A program made the position numbers and the translations under genes. A stretch of 64,000 bases of DNA from Eledone cirrhosa (taxonomy: Eukaryota > Mollusca > Cephalopoda > Octopoda > Eledonidae). Under the pieces are notes generated by a model. That model was not told the DNA's origin, did not search any database, and saw only the letters and a list, made by a program, of their open reading frames with translations. Where the stretch lies: assembly GCA_964016885.1 (NCBI GenBank), contig OZ024740.1, positions 301,673,286 to 301,737,285 of the forward strand. Reading direction: 5' to 3'. Of this stretch, positions 33,406 to 45,224 are shown piece by piece (the stretch's first letter is position 1; each line of letters starts with the position of its first letter).

Positions 33406-36100
33406 ATGTAGTCTGATTAAGAGTTTCTATTCAATCACAAGTGGTTTTGCGTTCAGGTCCCCTGCGTAACAATTTGGATTAATACCTTAAATCAATAGCC
33501 CCCGGTTGATCAATGCCTTTTGACTGAATTTCAAGTGACCACAACTGTTTGGAACCATGTACTATATGTATGTTATATATATGTGTGTGTGTACATACAT
33601 ATGGGTATATGTGTGAGTAACTCAGTTGTTGAACAATACGAGATTAGTATATTCAATACCCACAGCTCTAATAGATGTACTGATCTCAATACGATCGACT
33701 AATTCGATTTAATTAGGTATTCCAACCTGTTCCTGTCAAAGGATTAAATTCCCTAAGAGAAATAATAGAAAATTATCATCATTGAGAGCTTGTTATAGAT
33801 GTTATTCCTATGATTTTTATAAAATATAAATTTGGAGCAGAATCACTCTTATATGTGCAAGCAGAGTCATAAACACAACTCCATCCCTCGAACGCTAGTC
33901 TACCACCTCCTTCGGCAGCAATGCTATATTCTAAGCCCCATTCATTGCCAAAGCAAATTACAATCTCGGGTATTTTTCCGATTCTCTGAAACACTGGGAT
34001 TGTTAAACATTGATTCATATACCCTGATTATTAAACACTGATCATTCGTTGATCCGTTATCTCTCGACGTTTGTCTGATAGTCCTATGACAAAATATGTG
34101 TACTCTGGTATCTTTGGTTTCTGGCTACCCACGTTGTCCTATGTAATGCCTGATACACTGTTTTTCATCAGAAGTTTGTTCAACGTTTAATTGTAAGTCC
34201 CATACCACCAATGAAGCCGCCAAAATGCAACAGACCAGCAGATAATTGTATTGTGAGTTAACTATCCAGTGTAACACAATGGATACAGCGCCACTTTGCA
34301 GTTGCAACATTGGAGCTTTATCTCACGAAGATCGAGAGCAAGCCGCAAAGAGGATGCATTCTCAATGATAGATACACAGGAGAGTTTAGTTTGTGACCAT
34401 GTTTGAGAAAAATATGTATGGAAAACAATATTTAACCACGCAGCAATTGCCGTTCTTATTGCCAACCTTCTTGGTCAAGAAAATAGTAACTAGTAATATA
34501 GCTTGACACCAGTCACATAGTCGACGGTGGGCGAATGGCGTTTGGAAATAAACTGAAATGAGGTTATCTGTATGATTTACTCATGAAACGTTTCTGGAGA
34601 TAAGGTATGGTTGCAATTAATGAAGATTTGAACTGAGGGTATGAATTTTTTAGATTGACTGTCCTCATGGATTATTAGTTCTAGATTTAAGAGACTAGCA
34701 CATGCGTTCAAACCTGTCAATAGAAACATATCACACGTATATATATGCTTAGCAGCACAAGAAGTCCAGGAAACGTTCCTGTCCATCAAATAGTTTTTTT
34801 GCAATACGAGACCAAATGTTTGAGATGCATGCATTGACGAGATCCGCTAGTGGTGAGAGCAAGTTCACCTCATCATTCCAATTAAGTAAACAATAATTTC
34901 CCCTTGCCCGTGAATGTACTAAACCACAACCATCTCACATCGCGACTGCCCCCAAAGTAACCGTCTCCACTTTCTCCCCACTTAAACCATTCTAGCGTCT
35001 TACATCTCAATTCGTCCGAATCTTTGGTTCTGACATATCCTATTCTTCTCCCAACACATTCATCTCTGATTTTAAATTCTGTGATGCCTTTCCATACTTC
35101 TTCCTCACTCCACATTCAGATTACACATGACTCCTTTCCATACACCCGTTTGCATTTCCATACCTTTCCCATCAAATATTATTTCGTAAACACAAAACAC
35201 ATACACACTCATCCACAATCCTCCTTCTAACAAATGTACACTGAAGAACAAACATTGCATTCATATATCTCAAAACACACACGTTGATATCAATACAAAT
35301 ATTCACTCTTCGATCCCTATGTATAACCTCTGAAGCAAACACACACATAAATACCCACAGAAGGTGAAGAATCATACACACGTAGAAATCTGTTCATGCC
35401 AATTCGATAGGCTCTACAAAGAAACATTTATCATTGATCTCTTCCTACATTTATACATACATGGATCGACGTTTACTATATGTATATGGGAATATGTATG
35501 CAGTATATAACTCTATATTATATATATATTTAAATATAGTTTTTTGCGTTTTGTTCTGTGTATGTTTGTAGCTGGCAAACTTAACAACGCCAATTGTAGG
35601 TGTGCTCTCATATGTGCGTGTGAATATACACATATAGACACTGACCATGACACATATACACAACAGGTGACTCTTTGACACGGCCTGATACATGTCGGAC
35701 GTCAATACCTTCATACCTATGTACCGACTAACAAACAAATACCCATACCTACATACGTCCACATGTAAACAATTACAGGCACATATATTAAAAGAAAAAT
35801 ACAGAATTGTTCAATTCTCTTATATCTAAGATACATTCTGACCAGTTCTTCTCTGAAATACCTGACTATATACACACGTGCTTTCCTCCCGAAAATTAAG
35901 AACTCTCTTCTCTTTCTTCCTCTTATCACTCTCGCCTATATTTATAGTTCTTTCAGTCTCTCTTCTGATGAAATATTTATTTCCACAAGGATACAAATAT
36001 GTTTCTTACTTTATCAAACGATTAACTAATATATGTTACCATTGTGCTGTGTTCTGTGCTATTTTTACCCGCTGGCATTACGCGATTCGCAATCCAAACA
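32390..36100. other. Mixed sequence with CA/GT tracts, no recognised gene
   Basis: Microsatellites lie at 32757-32790 (CA/TA), 33135-33252 (CA) and 33373-33404 (GT). The piece 33410-33520 weakly recalls a decayed tRNA-derived SINE (tttgcgttcaggtcccctgc). No domain-bearing frame was found. Confidence 0.5.
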
Positions 36101-36104
36101 CATA

Positions 36105-36194
36105 CCACACAGACATACACACACACACATACACATACACATACACATACACATATACATACACAAACATACACACACACACATACACACACAT

Positions 36195-36252
<58 letters not shown>
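36105..36252. repeat. (CA)n/(CATA)n/(TA)n microsatellite
   Basis: Compound tract ending at the left edge of the next foldback. Confidence 0.96.
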
Positions 36253-36254
<2 letters not shown>

Positions 36255-36258
<4 letters not shown>

Positions 36259-36670
36259 AAATAATTAAGTCAAATATGTAAAATGTGGCTTCGTTTATGA
36301 CAAATTATGGATATACTGTTCGGTAACAGCGATCTTTGGCTGTAACCTCTTCAGGCAGTCCGAATTGGTGTGGGAAGGGCAGGTACACATGTTGTTGAAG
36401 TGTGTTTTACTCCGTCAATCCATCGATATGTCCAGTTCCTGGTAGTGTTTTTATTTCTCTGATGATTCCAGTTCCTAAGAGAAATAACAACACTACCAGG
36501 AGCTGGATATATCGATGGATTGATGGAGTAAAACACACTTCAACAACATGTGTACCTGTCCTTCCCACACCAAATCGGACTGCCTAAAGAGGTCACAGCC
36601 AATATATATAGCAGTATATCTATAATTTGTAATAAGCGAAGCCAAATTTTACATATTGACTTAATTAATT
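36255..36670. mobile_element. ~415-bp foldback element
   Basis: Ends aataattaagtcaaatatg and catattgacttaattaatt are inverted, with the apex near 36465. Both arms encode the same spurious 61-codon frame on opposite strands, which shows the palindrome is close. A hammerhead-like core sits in the left arm (36356-36311, -). Its right-arm counterpart is decayed. Confidence 0.85.
36311..36356 (-). ncRNA. Degenerate hammerhead-like motif in foldback
   Basis: Minus strand: CTGAAGA (36354-36348), a nine-pair stem II (GGTTACAGC against GCTGTTACC, one mismatch), then GAAC instead of GAAAC. A GTA follows, but stem I pairing is not evident. Probably a decayed ribozyme. Confidence 0.35.
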
Positions 36671-36762
36671 TACATTACTCTGGAGTAAACAAAGCAATTG
36701 GCGTACTTCGTCGAGTTCTCCAATCTGCATATTGAGATGTCGGTAAACAACCAACATATACT

Positions 36763-36792
<30 letters not shown>

Positions 36793-36800
<8 letters not shown>

Positions 36801-37011
36801 GTGAGGTTTGTTTTACAAAATGAAAAATAACCGAGGTGTCCTACACGAGTGAAAGTATAAAGAAATAAGATGAAATCGAAAATGCCACTGGAGTCTTATT
36901 TTTAAAAAAATATATATATTTATTTGGTTACTTTACCGGTTTCGCAGTTCTTCTGCTTTTCAAAAGTAGAGTTGAGATGGAGGGTCTGTGGTTTTTCTCA
37001 CATCTGTGACT
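36793..37011 (+). repeat. Dispersed repeat (ttagaaagtgagg family), copy 1
   Basis: About 215 bp starting after a TA tract and ending gtttttctcacatctgtga. The second copy is at 44975-45218. The shared tttaccggtttcgcag / ttctgcttttcaaaa segment recalls PLE-associated termini, but no complete hammerhead fits. Confidence 0.82.
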
Positions 37012-37019
37012 CAATGAGT

Positions 37020-40000
37020 TAATTTTCTGGATTTACGAATAACTGGGCATGTAATGAACGATTTCGCCTTGAATAGAATGATATTGATGAGCATGTGTTT
37101 TTATGTGTATAATTGTGTACTGAAATGCTTATGTATTTCTTGGAGTGCACGACATATATCCTTTTTTAAATGTAGAGACAAATTACATGTCACTGTTGTA
37201 ACTGAATTGCGTGTTTTGATTAATGTTCACTATGAAAACAAAACGAGGAAATTATTCTCTGATAATTGATATTAATCCAATTTCTGTGATCATTAATTTC
37301 TGCGTCTATATAATGCAAATATAACCACGTTAACGCATTTGAAAAACAAAATTCAACCTAATGAGTGCAACATCATACATCTATTTTAAAATTCATAGGT
37401 AATGGGTAGAAAAAATATACTTCGGATGTGAGGGCGCTGGTGGTGAGGAATTAACATCTCTTTACGAAGGATAGAAATATAAGCAAGAAATATAAACACG
37501 TACAGCATTCCATAATCTATGCTTTCCATGTGAGATACCATATCGTTAATCACGTAGGTACCACAGCTTTTTCTGAGGTATTTATTTAAAAAGTAAATAG
37601 AATCTAAAGTATGACTTCACTGCAAATGCTGATTCATTAACGGAATTCAAGTTTTATTGAATGTCTTCAGGAATCAGTTAAATAATTCTATTACGCTTAA
37701 ATTAATGTCACTTATAAAACGTTATTTTTCTGAAAATCAATTGGCTGCTGAAATTACTGACGACATTTTACTGGCATTTAGTTTTTGTTTGTTCTCTATA
37801 ATACCACTTAATTCTGAACTTATGTTGAGTGAATAAAACATAGTGAAAGATTCTGGTGGATCGCAACTGCAACACACTTTCTCTTCTATGTAGAATTCAT
37901 GTTCTTTAAGTTTGTAATTATATGTTATTAACACATTATGCTCATTTCATCGCTTTTAAAACTTGACGTATTTTTTTACGGTATATTTACTGAAACTGTG
38001 AGTCTATCCACCGTGCTATGCTTAAAAGAGTTAAACAAGATATATATATATATATATCAATGTCAGTTAATGTGGTTCTCGTTTTTATGCAACAATCTTT
38101 TATGCAACTCTATCTTGACAATATTCATAATCAGGAGTATCATCAACACATGCAAATCTACCTAAATGTGAAGGCATATATAATTTAACTCTAAACCTCC
38201 GGATATATCCCAATGGGTGTTTCAGGACATTGTCTTTATATGTTCATTCAAACCCCACCCACACGGCCAAATTCTACACAACTAAGACATCTCAACGTTT
38301 CACATTCTTAGAGATGGAATAACCTAAATATCCCACATAATTTAAATAATCGGGGTGTATTTATTCACATTTGGTATAATAACATACATTCATTCCATAT
38401 CCTCTGAAATGTCATTACTCCAAATGGCGACTAGGTTTTCAAACGTTTCGCAGTTACTCAATAAAAATAATGGCTTCACAAACATTTTTTTTTTTTTTAT
38501 TATTAGTTGTTAAAGATTTTTTTAAAAATACGAATGGAATTTTATTTTTTTATCTGTTATGCATAAAAATATTATGTCATCTATATTTTATATACAGGCG
38601 TTAAACAATAACGAAAAGTTTAAAATAAATTGAATAAAAGCAAAATTAATTAATGAAGAAATGGGACAACGGGTTAACAAGAGCTGATATCGCTGTATAG
38701 GAAAGGAAATGACTATGAATGCAATAAAAAAAAAGAAATGGGGGCAATAAGGCAACGGAAAAAAGAAATGGGGCAATTAGACAACGGAAGAAATAAATGA
38801 GGAGGGGGATCGGATGGCACACTTTTCACCTAGGTTGGCGTGGTGTATCGGTTGCGCCCCGTGGACAACACTGAAAAGGTGTTTCCGCGGACAATGAATG
38901 TAACTGTTAATAAACACCAATTACTTTTCTTAGCTATAATAACTGTAGTCTCAAGGAAATTATCGATCATATTCTTTCATGCAGATTGAGGTTCAGTGAA
39001 GATCTGTTCTCACACAAACTCTTCATCTAATCTATCACCAATAAAAGCTAGGTGATAGGGAAACTTTCGCGTGATATTAAGACGTCTTTCGAATGTGTCC
39101 GGCACTTAACACAGTTGTCTATACACATTTTCCATAAGGCACTTGTATTTTCAACTGGTTCTTTTATCGCAACATATGTTCTCAGGTATTTAGTGTAATA
39201 TACATTTTCATGCACATTAATAAAGGTTTCACTGCAATATCTATCAGTACACGCCTCTAGACAGAAGACACAGCATTTACATATTACGGACATCCACAGC
39301 CCATCAATAATCATTATTTAATCCCATAAAACCTTACCATTATATGACGAATTTGCATTGATTTTAAAATTATTAACCTAAAAAATATTCTCAGCAGAGC
39401 TCATCTGCTAACGAAGGAATCGCAGGAGGCTGATAGCGACATGGCCATCGGATATGATGGTTAGTTTCGATACAACCTGGCGAATAAAGAGGCCCAGACC
39501 AGCAATAGTAAATCACTAGGGGAGATTGAGCAAGAAAGGTCTCATAAAATAGTGATGTAGGTACGATGAGATGAGTAAAGTCCGCGTCTAAAGAGCATAG
39601 TTTTTCTACGTTTGAGAAAAGTACCATCTTCGTGAGTGGCGTGTACATGACCCCGAAAATACTGCCATATAATTAGATGCAATAAACGTATTTATATCGT
39701 ATAATGTTTTACGCGGGGTATGAAAGGACGCATTCAGAATTTAGGTAGAGGGGACTGTTTGAAAACTATATTACTGTTTCCATCCAACACTGCAGCTGCT
39801 GGCAATTGGCCTGCGGCTGGTCATGGGAGCATGGACAACGTGACATACACTCACAGAAGTTGCAAAGAGGGTCCACAGGGGAGAATTTTTTAACAATTGT
39901 CAACTGGAACGTTACAACCCTTATAGGTAAAGAGTAGGAATTAGTGGTGGAGGCCATGTGTTATTGGGTAGATATAGTCGAGGGTCTGTCAACAGCGTTC

Positions 40001-40170
40001 CGTGACACTGGTACTGTAGATATGGAGGGAACATGGAAACAGAATTATGGAGGTATTTTGCTATAAATAATTGTGGAGTGTGGATTCTCATGTTTCCGGC
40101 TGTCGGAATATATTATGGACTGCACCTCATTGGCAGGAGGATTTGGTTCTTGAAGATTCGACTTCCAGAA
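37020..40170. other. No recognised feature
   Basis: Mixed AT-rich sequence. Minus-strand frames at 39048-39314, 39391-39648 and 39766-39957 have no domain I recognise. The A/T runs near 38490 and 38720 are ordinary. Confidence 0.45.
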
Positions 40171-40179
40171 ACGCCTCTG

Positions 40180-41000
40180 TGAATGGTTAAAAAAATTGTT
40201 CAAAGATGTCATCCAAGCCAAGAAGGATGATTTCAAATCTTGGTATGGAAATAAGTCTTACTTTTTGTATTTGCGGTGTAAGCAAGGGCAATGTATATCA
40301 GAACGAATATAGTAAAGGCGTCATGACATCTTTCGATGTACGTGAAATGCTTCTGTGAGTGATGGCAATGCGCTAGGTGGTTGACGTCACCGGAGCAATT
40401 AAAAAGTTGAAATTGTAACCGATATGTTAAAATCTTTAAATGGCGAAGCTATTCTCTGCCTGATCCATGTGTGCCAGAAGACCTGCATCTCTAAAAGGAA
40501 CCTAAATAATGGTTTACTATATAGGCACAAGGCCAGTAATTTGAGGGGAGGGGAAAGTCGATAAAATCGACCCAGTGCGTGACTGGTACTTTATTTTATC
40601 GACCCATAAGGATGAAAGGCAAAGTTAACCTTGGCGGGATTTGAGCTCAGATCATAAAGAGCCGTAACTCTATGCTGCAAAGCATGGCGTCCGACCCTCT
40701 ACCGATACTGCCAATCCACCGCCCTGAAGGAACCTAAATAATGGAACATAGAAATGGTATTTCTAATTTTCAAGACGTGAGGCAAAAAGAATTTCTCTAA
40801 TTATAGAAGTATCTCCTTGTAAAACCCACCCGTATAAGTCTAGGCTATGTGTCTTGCAAAGACAATTCAGGATATTGCCAAACATAAGCTAACTAAAGAT
40901 CAGTGTGCTTTTCGACACGAACGCAGCACAACCAGGCAAATAATCACACTGCGAAACGTCTTCGAGAAATCATAGGAATATTTACAAGCTGTGAATGCTT
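40180..41000 (+). pseudogene. LINE reverse-transcriptase pseudogene with nested SINE
   Basis: The plus-strand reading, with stops and a gap for the SINE, gives FKDVIQAKKDDFKSW, VTDMLKSLNGEA, then after the SINE WNIEMVFLIFKT, NYRSISL, AKTIQDIAKHKLTKDQCAF and STTRQIITLRNVFEK. These are the fingers/palm motifs of a non-LTR retrotransposon RT (W-x-iv-IFK, NYR-x-ISL, QCaFR-x-gRSTtdqI). Stops in the NYRSISL region and elsewhere make it dead. The catalytic YADD region is not recognisable downstream. Confidence 0.75.
40513..40726 (-). mobile_element. Cephalopod tRNA-derived SINE inserted in LINE, 18-bp target duplication
   Basis: Minus-strand SINE with head ggcggtggattggcagtatc, B-box region GAGCTCAAATCCCGCC and the usual tail. 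It is flanked by identical direct repeats aaggaacctaaataatgg at 40495-40512 and 40727-40744. The duplication lies inside LINE RT codons, so the SINE is younger than the LINE. This copy has the extra gacttTcccctcccctca segment typical of a longer subfamily. Confidence 0.93.
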
Positions 41001-41387
41001 TTAGCAGTTGGGGAAGTTCCGGAATCAGGAGGTACGAGTAAAATCCAAAGTCTCTATTTTCAATTTGTTATTCGTACCGACCTTTACGTGTGGTTTTGAA
41101 TTTTGGTTAATGGCCGCCAGAATACAATCGTGAAGACAAGCGGTGAAAATGAAGTACATTTAAGGGGTCTGTGGAGTTCTGAAGCACGGAAATCAAGTTG
41201 TCTCTGCAGGTATAGCTGCTACTTCTTCGAATGGAGAGATCGTAGCTCCGGTATTATGGGTATGTGGTTAGAATGTCTTAGTAAAGAAAGGCTCGACATA
41301 TATTATGGACAAAACCAACTGGCCGCAAACCATGGGTAGAGCCTGAGCAAGTTAGCTGGATAATATCCATGAGCTCGGCTGGTCCCG

Positions 41388-41501
41388 GAGAAGAAGAAGA
41401 AGAAGAAGAAGAAGAAGAAGAAGAAGAAGAAGAAGAAGAAGAAGAAGAAGAAGAAGAAGAAGAAGAAGAAGAAGAAGAAGAAGAAGAAGAAGAAGAAGAG
41501 C

Positions 41502-41547
<46 letters not shown>

Positions 41548-41548
41548 C
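41388..41548. repeat. (AAG)n then (CAA)n trinucleotide repeat
   Basis: About 112 bp of AAG/GAA and 47 bp of CAA. The Glu/Gln, Ser/Cys and Phe/Leu frames are artefacts. The tract follows sequence that may be the 3' end of a LINE (tcccgg then the GAA tail). Confidence 0.96.
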
Positions 41549-41559
41549 AAAGTACAATA

Positions 41560-42215
41560 AAAACAACAACAACAGCTACCTCGAAAATATAGTTTTCTAC
41601 AACGGCAGAAACATTTCATATGTTAAGAGAACACATTTTCGACGAATCATATTTGCTCAACCTCGATAACTAACTTCCAAAGTTCCCTTAAGCTAAACTA
41701 GATCAAACGTTTTCCAGCATTATAATGTTCCTATTGAGTATGAACTTGAAAATCAAACTCACTTCAGATCTTAGTAAGTGCAATCTCTTATTAGTTCATG
41801 CAAAACACAGTCGTCAATCGAAACGCAAAAAAGATGATTTCCATCGAATTATCTTCCGCTTAAATACTAGAAAATATTCTAATCCAGATCGGTTTCTGAC
41901 ACCCATACAATTTACGTGCGACTTAATGTCAACGCATAGATCAGAGACGGCACTGCAAGAAAACTCACAAACAACAAGCATACCTCTTTCTCCAATAATT
42001 TCCTTGGGGAACATTAAATTAAATTCATTCACCAACAGACTATAATCTATACTTTACAAATACATTTATTATCTCTGGTCACTTTCCTTTTACCCCCTTG
42101 GTCGTGGTGAAGGTGAAAGGGATGATAGGACGTGAGACGTGCATGTCGTATGACTAATGAAAATTGTGAAATAAGTGATTTTGATAAACATGATAGTTGG
42201 TGATGAAGTATCTTA
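41560..42215. other. No recognised feature
   Basis: A plus-strand frame 41725-42045 (106 codons) and its minus-strand shadow have no recognisable motif. Confidence 0.45.
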
Positions 42216-42216
42216 A

Positions 42217-42368
<152 letters not shown>

Positions 42369-42579
42369 GAAAATGTATGACCCCGACAGCAGAGCTCAAG
42401 CCGTTTCGACAGCTATTACTGTTAGTCCAGAAATAGCAGTCCAAACGGCTTGAGCTCAGCCGTCGGGGTATATATATATATACATTTATATATATACATT
42501 TTCCTATTACCCACTCAACTACACTAAGTGTTGAGTACCTTGGTGCGTTATGGTCCGTCAGGTTCCTTACCACAACTCC

Positions 42580-42582
<3 letters not shown>
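42369..42582 (+). mobile_element. GACGGCTGAG-type hairpin element, copy 2
   Basis: Arms 42369-42420 and 42428-42470 are inverted and more diverged than in the 44721 copy. A short TA/ATTTA insert (42471-42500) separates hairpin and tail. The tail ctattacccactca...ccttaccacaactcctt matches copies 1 and 3. A TA tract follows (42584-42676). Confidence 0.82.
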
Positions 42583-42650
<68 letters not shown>

Positions 42651-42679
42651 TATTATATATATATATATATATATATTTG

Positions 42680-43125
42680 AAAAAAAGGAAAAGAATGACT
42701 TCACTTGTACTGTTAATAAATTGTTTATGATTTAATGTTATAATATAATATTATAATAATATGAGTTGGTAGATCCAGTAAGTTCTGTGTTGACTAATTT
42801 CAGAAGGTAGTCGTAAACCTACTCTCCTGATGATTTTATTTCAGTAGCTGACCTTTGATGAGTTTATTATAGCAAAGATGAATTTAGGTGTTTCCCTCGG
42901 TTTTAATGAGGTGTAAGATATATGTCTTTTCATAAGAATGGGATGACAGGAAAAAGAGAAAAGAAGGATAGTTTGGGAATATTTGTCAATTATGTGTTGT
43001 TGATATTGGTCTGGGAGAGGGAGTGTGGGGGCGGACATGCTGGCTCACATATTCCCTTCCCTATATGTAAATGTATCTATGTCCATACATTCTTACTACA
43101 TACAAACACATATCAACGCATATAT
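42680..43125. other. No recognised feature
   Basis: Contains an isolated CTGATGA near 42825 without a partner GAAA. Nothing else recognised. Confidence 0.4.
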
Positions 43126-43225
43126 ACATACATATATATATACATATATATATATGCATACACATACATACGCATACACACCCATACACATATATACACG
43201 CACACATACACATACACATACGCGT
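43126..43225. repeat. (CATA)n/(TA)n degenerate repeat
   Basis: Degenerate CATA, TATA and CACA repeat. The long Ile-Tyr-Thr-His frames are artefacts. Confidence 0.9.
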
Positions 43226-43319
43226 CCAGAGATACTCCATGAAGAACCGTAGACTGGAGAACTCTACGACGCTCGCCAATAAAATCTAGCAGCTTAAAAT
43301 CAAAAACCAAGAATATAGG

Positions 43320-43560
43320 ATTACCTGGTCAAAATTATCGGTAACAAGGGCATACGCAACGGACTGTTCCACTGCGGACTTTGTAATTTAGAACTACTCC
43401 ATATGTTAAGGTACGATGGGATGCTGCTTAACACCAAAATAGAAAGATCAATTTTCTGTAGGCATAAAATAGCTACCAGCTTCACAAACTTCAAACTACC
43501 GTGATTCGAACCAGCAATCCCAACAGTAGACTGAACCACCTGGATTTTAGCATATGGAAT
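43320..43560 (-). mobile_element. Possible tRNA-derived SINE, minus strand
   Basis: The minus strand shows an A-box-like GGTGGTTCAGTCTACTGT and a B box TGGTTCGAATCACGG with tRNA-like spacing (about 43555-43490), followed by sequence without the usual cephalopod SINE body. It could be an unrelated SINE or a decayed tRNA-like sequence. Confidence 0.4.
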
Positions 43561-43599
43561 AAACACCATCACACTGCTATTAGCTGTCAAACGGAGAAC

Positions 43600-44225
43600 T
43601 GGTCACTAGATCATAAATCTCTGAATATCTCTTTCACCTTCTTTCCTTGAAACAGCATCAACCACATTAAGACTAGAAAACCAACAAAACATTTACCACA
43701 CACGTTTGTCAAACCTCCCTTCACAATCCACCCCTAGCCCTTAAATCTTATACTTGTATCCCCCAATCATTCTCTAACTTATTGCTTTTTCTTTTTTCTT
43801 TTATCTGTCACTACATCAGACTCTCTACACGTATCTATCTATACTTCGAATTTGGCTTTTCATCTTAGCACTAAACCCACCAAAGTATCCTTATAAGAAC
43901 AATTACTCACAACCGTCACAAACATACTATGTACTTACATGCTCTCACTTATCCTTATTTCTTTCTTTATATTTTCCACTTTCTTATTTTCTTACTTTTT
44001 TAATGTATCCTATCTTATCTTTTACGTTTTACCTTTTACATCTGTAACTTCTCTACCTATTTACCATATACATTTTATTATTGATGTCATTGTTTTGAAT
44101 ATACGCTACTCTTCTATATATATCTTACCTCCAGTGAATTATTTTTATGTCTACGTACTCTGATGTGTTGATCAGAGGAAAATAATGTATTGGAGATCGA
44201 GTGACGCAGCTTCAAGCTATTAGCG
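43600..44225. other. Pyrimidine-rich stretch, no recognised feature
   Basis: T/C-rich sequence giving Phe/Ser/Leu-rich frames without a domain. Confidence 0.45.
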
Positions 44226-44229
44226 ACTT

Positions 44230-44268
44230 CAAGACTCACCTGATCAATGAAACAATTGTCAGTACTTG
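44230..44268 (+). ncRNA. Hammerhead remnant lacking stem II
   Basis: CTGATCA followed after one base by TGAAAC, loop AATT and GTC (44258-44260). Stem I pairs CAAG-ACT with AGT-A-CTTG. The half after stem II is canonical, but stem II itself is missing and the core G is C. It shares GAAACAATTGTCAG with the motif at 63780. Confidence 0.35.
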
Positions 44269-44305
44269 AGATAAACCCCCCTATTGTACAGCCAATAATG
44301 TTACT

Positions 44306-44308
<3 letters not shown>

Positions 44309-44352
<44 letters not shown>

Positions 44353-44450
44353 CGAGTGTGGGTGTGTGTGGGGGGGGGGGGGGGTGTACGTGTGTGTGTG
44401 TGTGCATGTGTGTGCGTGTTTGTGTGTGTGTGCGTGTGTTTGCAAGAAAG
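44309..44450. repeat. (TA)n(TG)n with G14 run
   Basis: TA, then TG, an uninterrupted run of 14 G near 44371-44384, then TG again. The G run can form G-quadruplex-like structure. Confidence 0.93.
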
Positions 44451-44686
44451 GAAATAGCAAGAGGATACAGTAATATATAGTCGCACTACTTTCACACTTA
44501 AAAGAGAGAGATTGAGTTACGCAATCAACGTTTCGCGCATTTTCCCTTCATCTGGAAAAATAGCGTTCAGAGTGTAGAAAAAGATAGAATGCAAAAGGAA
44601 ACATGCAAAGAAAATAATATACACATTGTTATTGTTGGCTGCCATTCCTATTCACGATGCACTCTGTATTCAAATATTAATATATA

Positions 44687-44689
<3 letters not shown>

Positions 44690-44720
<31 letters not shown>
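44690..44720. repeat. (TA)n microsatellite
   Basis: Ends exactly at the first base of the hairpin element. Confidence 0.93.
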
Positions 44721-44722
<2 letters not shown>

Positions 44723-44940
44723 AACGAGTAGGACCCCGACGGCTGAGCTCAAGCCGTTTCGACGGCTAATTCAGGACTAAAATAAAATTTTTTTTTTTTT
44801 TTAGTCCAGAATTAGCCGTCGAAACGGCTTGAGCTCAGCCGTCGGGGTCCTACTCGTTCCTATTACCCACTCTACTACCCTAAGTATTGAGTACTTTGGT
44901 CCGTTATGGTCCACCTGGTTCCTTACCACATTTCCTTCAT
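44721..44940 (+). mobile_element. GACGGCTGAG-type hairpin element, copy 3 (best preserved)
   Basis: Left arm 44721-44778 and right arm 44802-44860 are nearly perfect inverted copies around a poly-T apex. They begin ggaacgagtaggaccccgac and end with its complement. The tail (44861-44940) matches copies 1 and 2. TA tracts abut both ends. With no coding sequence, the family must move in trans, if at all. The high arm identity suggests the youngest copy, or gene conversion between the arms. Confidence 0.88.
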
Positions 44941-44974
44941 TATATATATACACATATATATATATATATATATA

Positions 44975-45219
44975 TTAGAAAGTGAGGGATTTTTACAAAA
45001 TGAAAAATAACCGGTGTCCTACACGAGTGAAAGTATAAAGAAAAAAAGATGAAATCGAAAATGCAACTGGAGTCTTATTTAAAAAATATATATATATATA
45101 TTTATTTGGTTCCTTTACTGGTTTCGCAGTACTTCTGCTTTTCAAAAGTAGAGGTTAGATGGAGGGTCTGTGGTTTTTCTCACATCTGTGAGATGTGAGA
45201 AAAACCACAGACCTTCCAT
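44975..45219 (+). repeat. Dispersed repeat (ttagaaagtgagg family), copy 2, with terminal hairpin
   Basis: Matches 36793-37011. At its end the segment ggagggtctgtggtttttct (45161 on) is followed at once by its inverted copy to 45219, a short perfect hairpin absent from copy 1. Confidence 0.82.
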
Positions 45220-45224
45220 ATATA

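Noticed and set aside
36448..36485. CTGATGA ... GAAAT in the apex of the 36-kb foldback
   Set aside because: No stem II or stem I pairing; the motif lies in the loop of the palindrome.
36940..36985. GCAGAAGAACTGCGAAACC string on the minus strand, also near 45125
   Set aside because: GCAG/CTGC pairs across the presumed core, so a hammerhead fold is excluded.
44371..44384. G14 run as a regulatory G-quadruplex
   Set aside because: It sits inside a TG microsatellite with no gene nearby; noted only as simple sequence.
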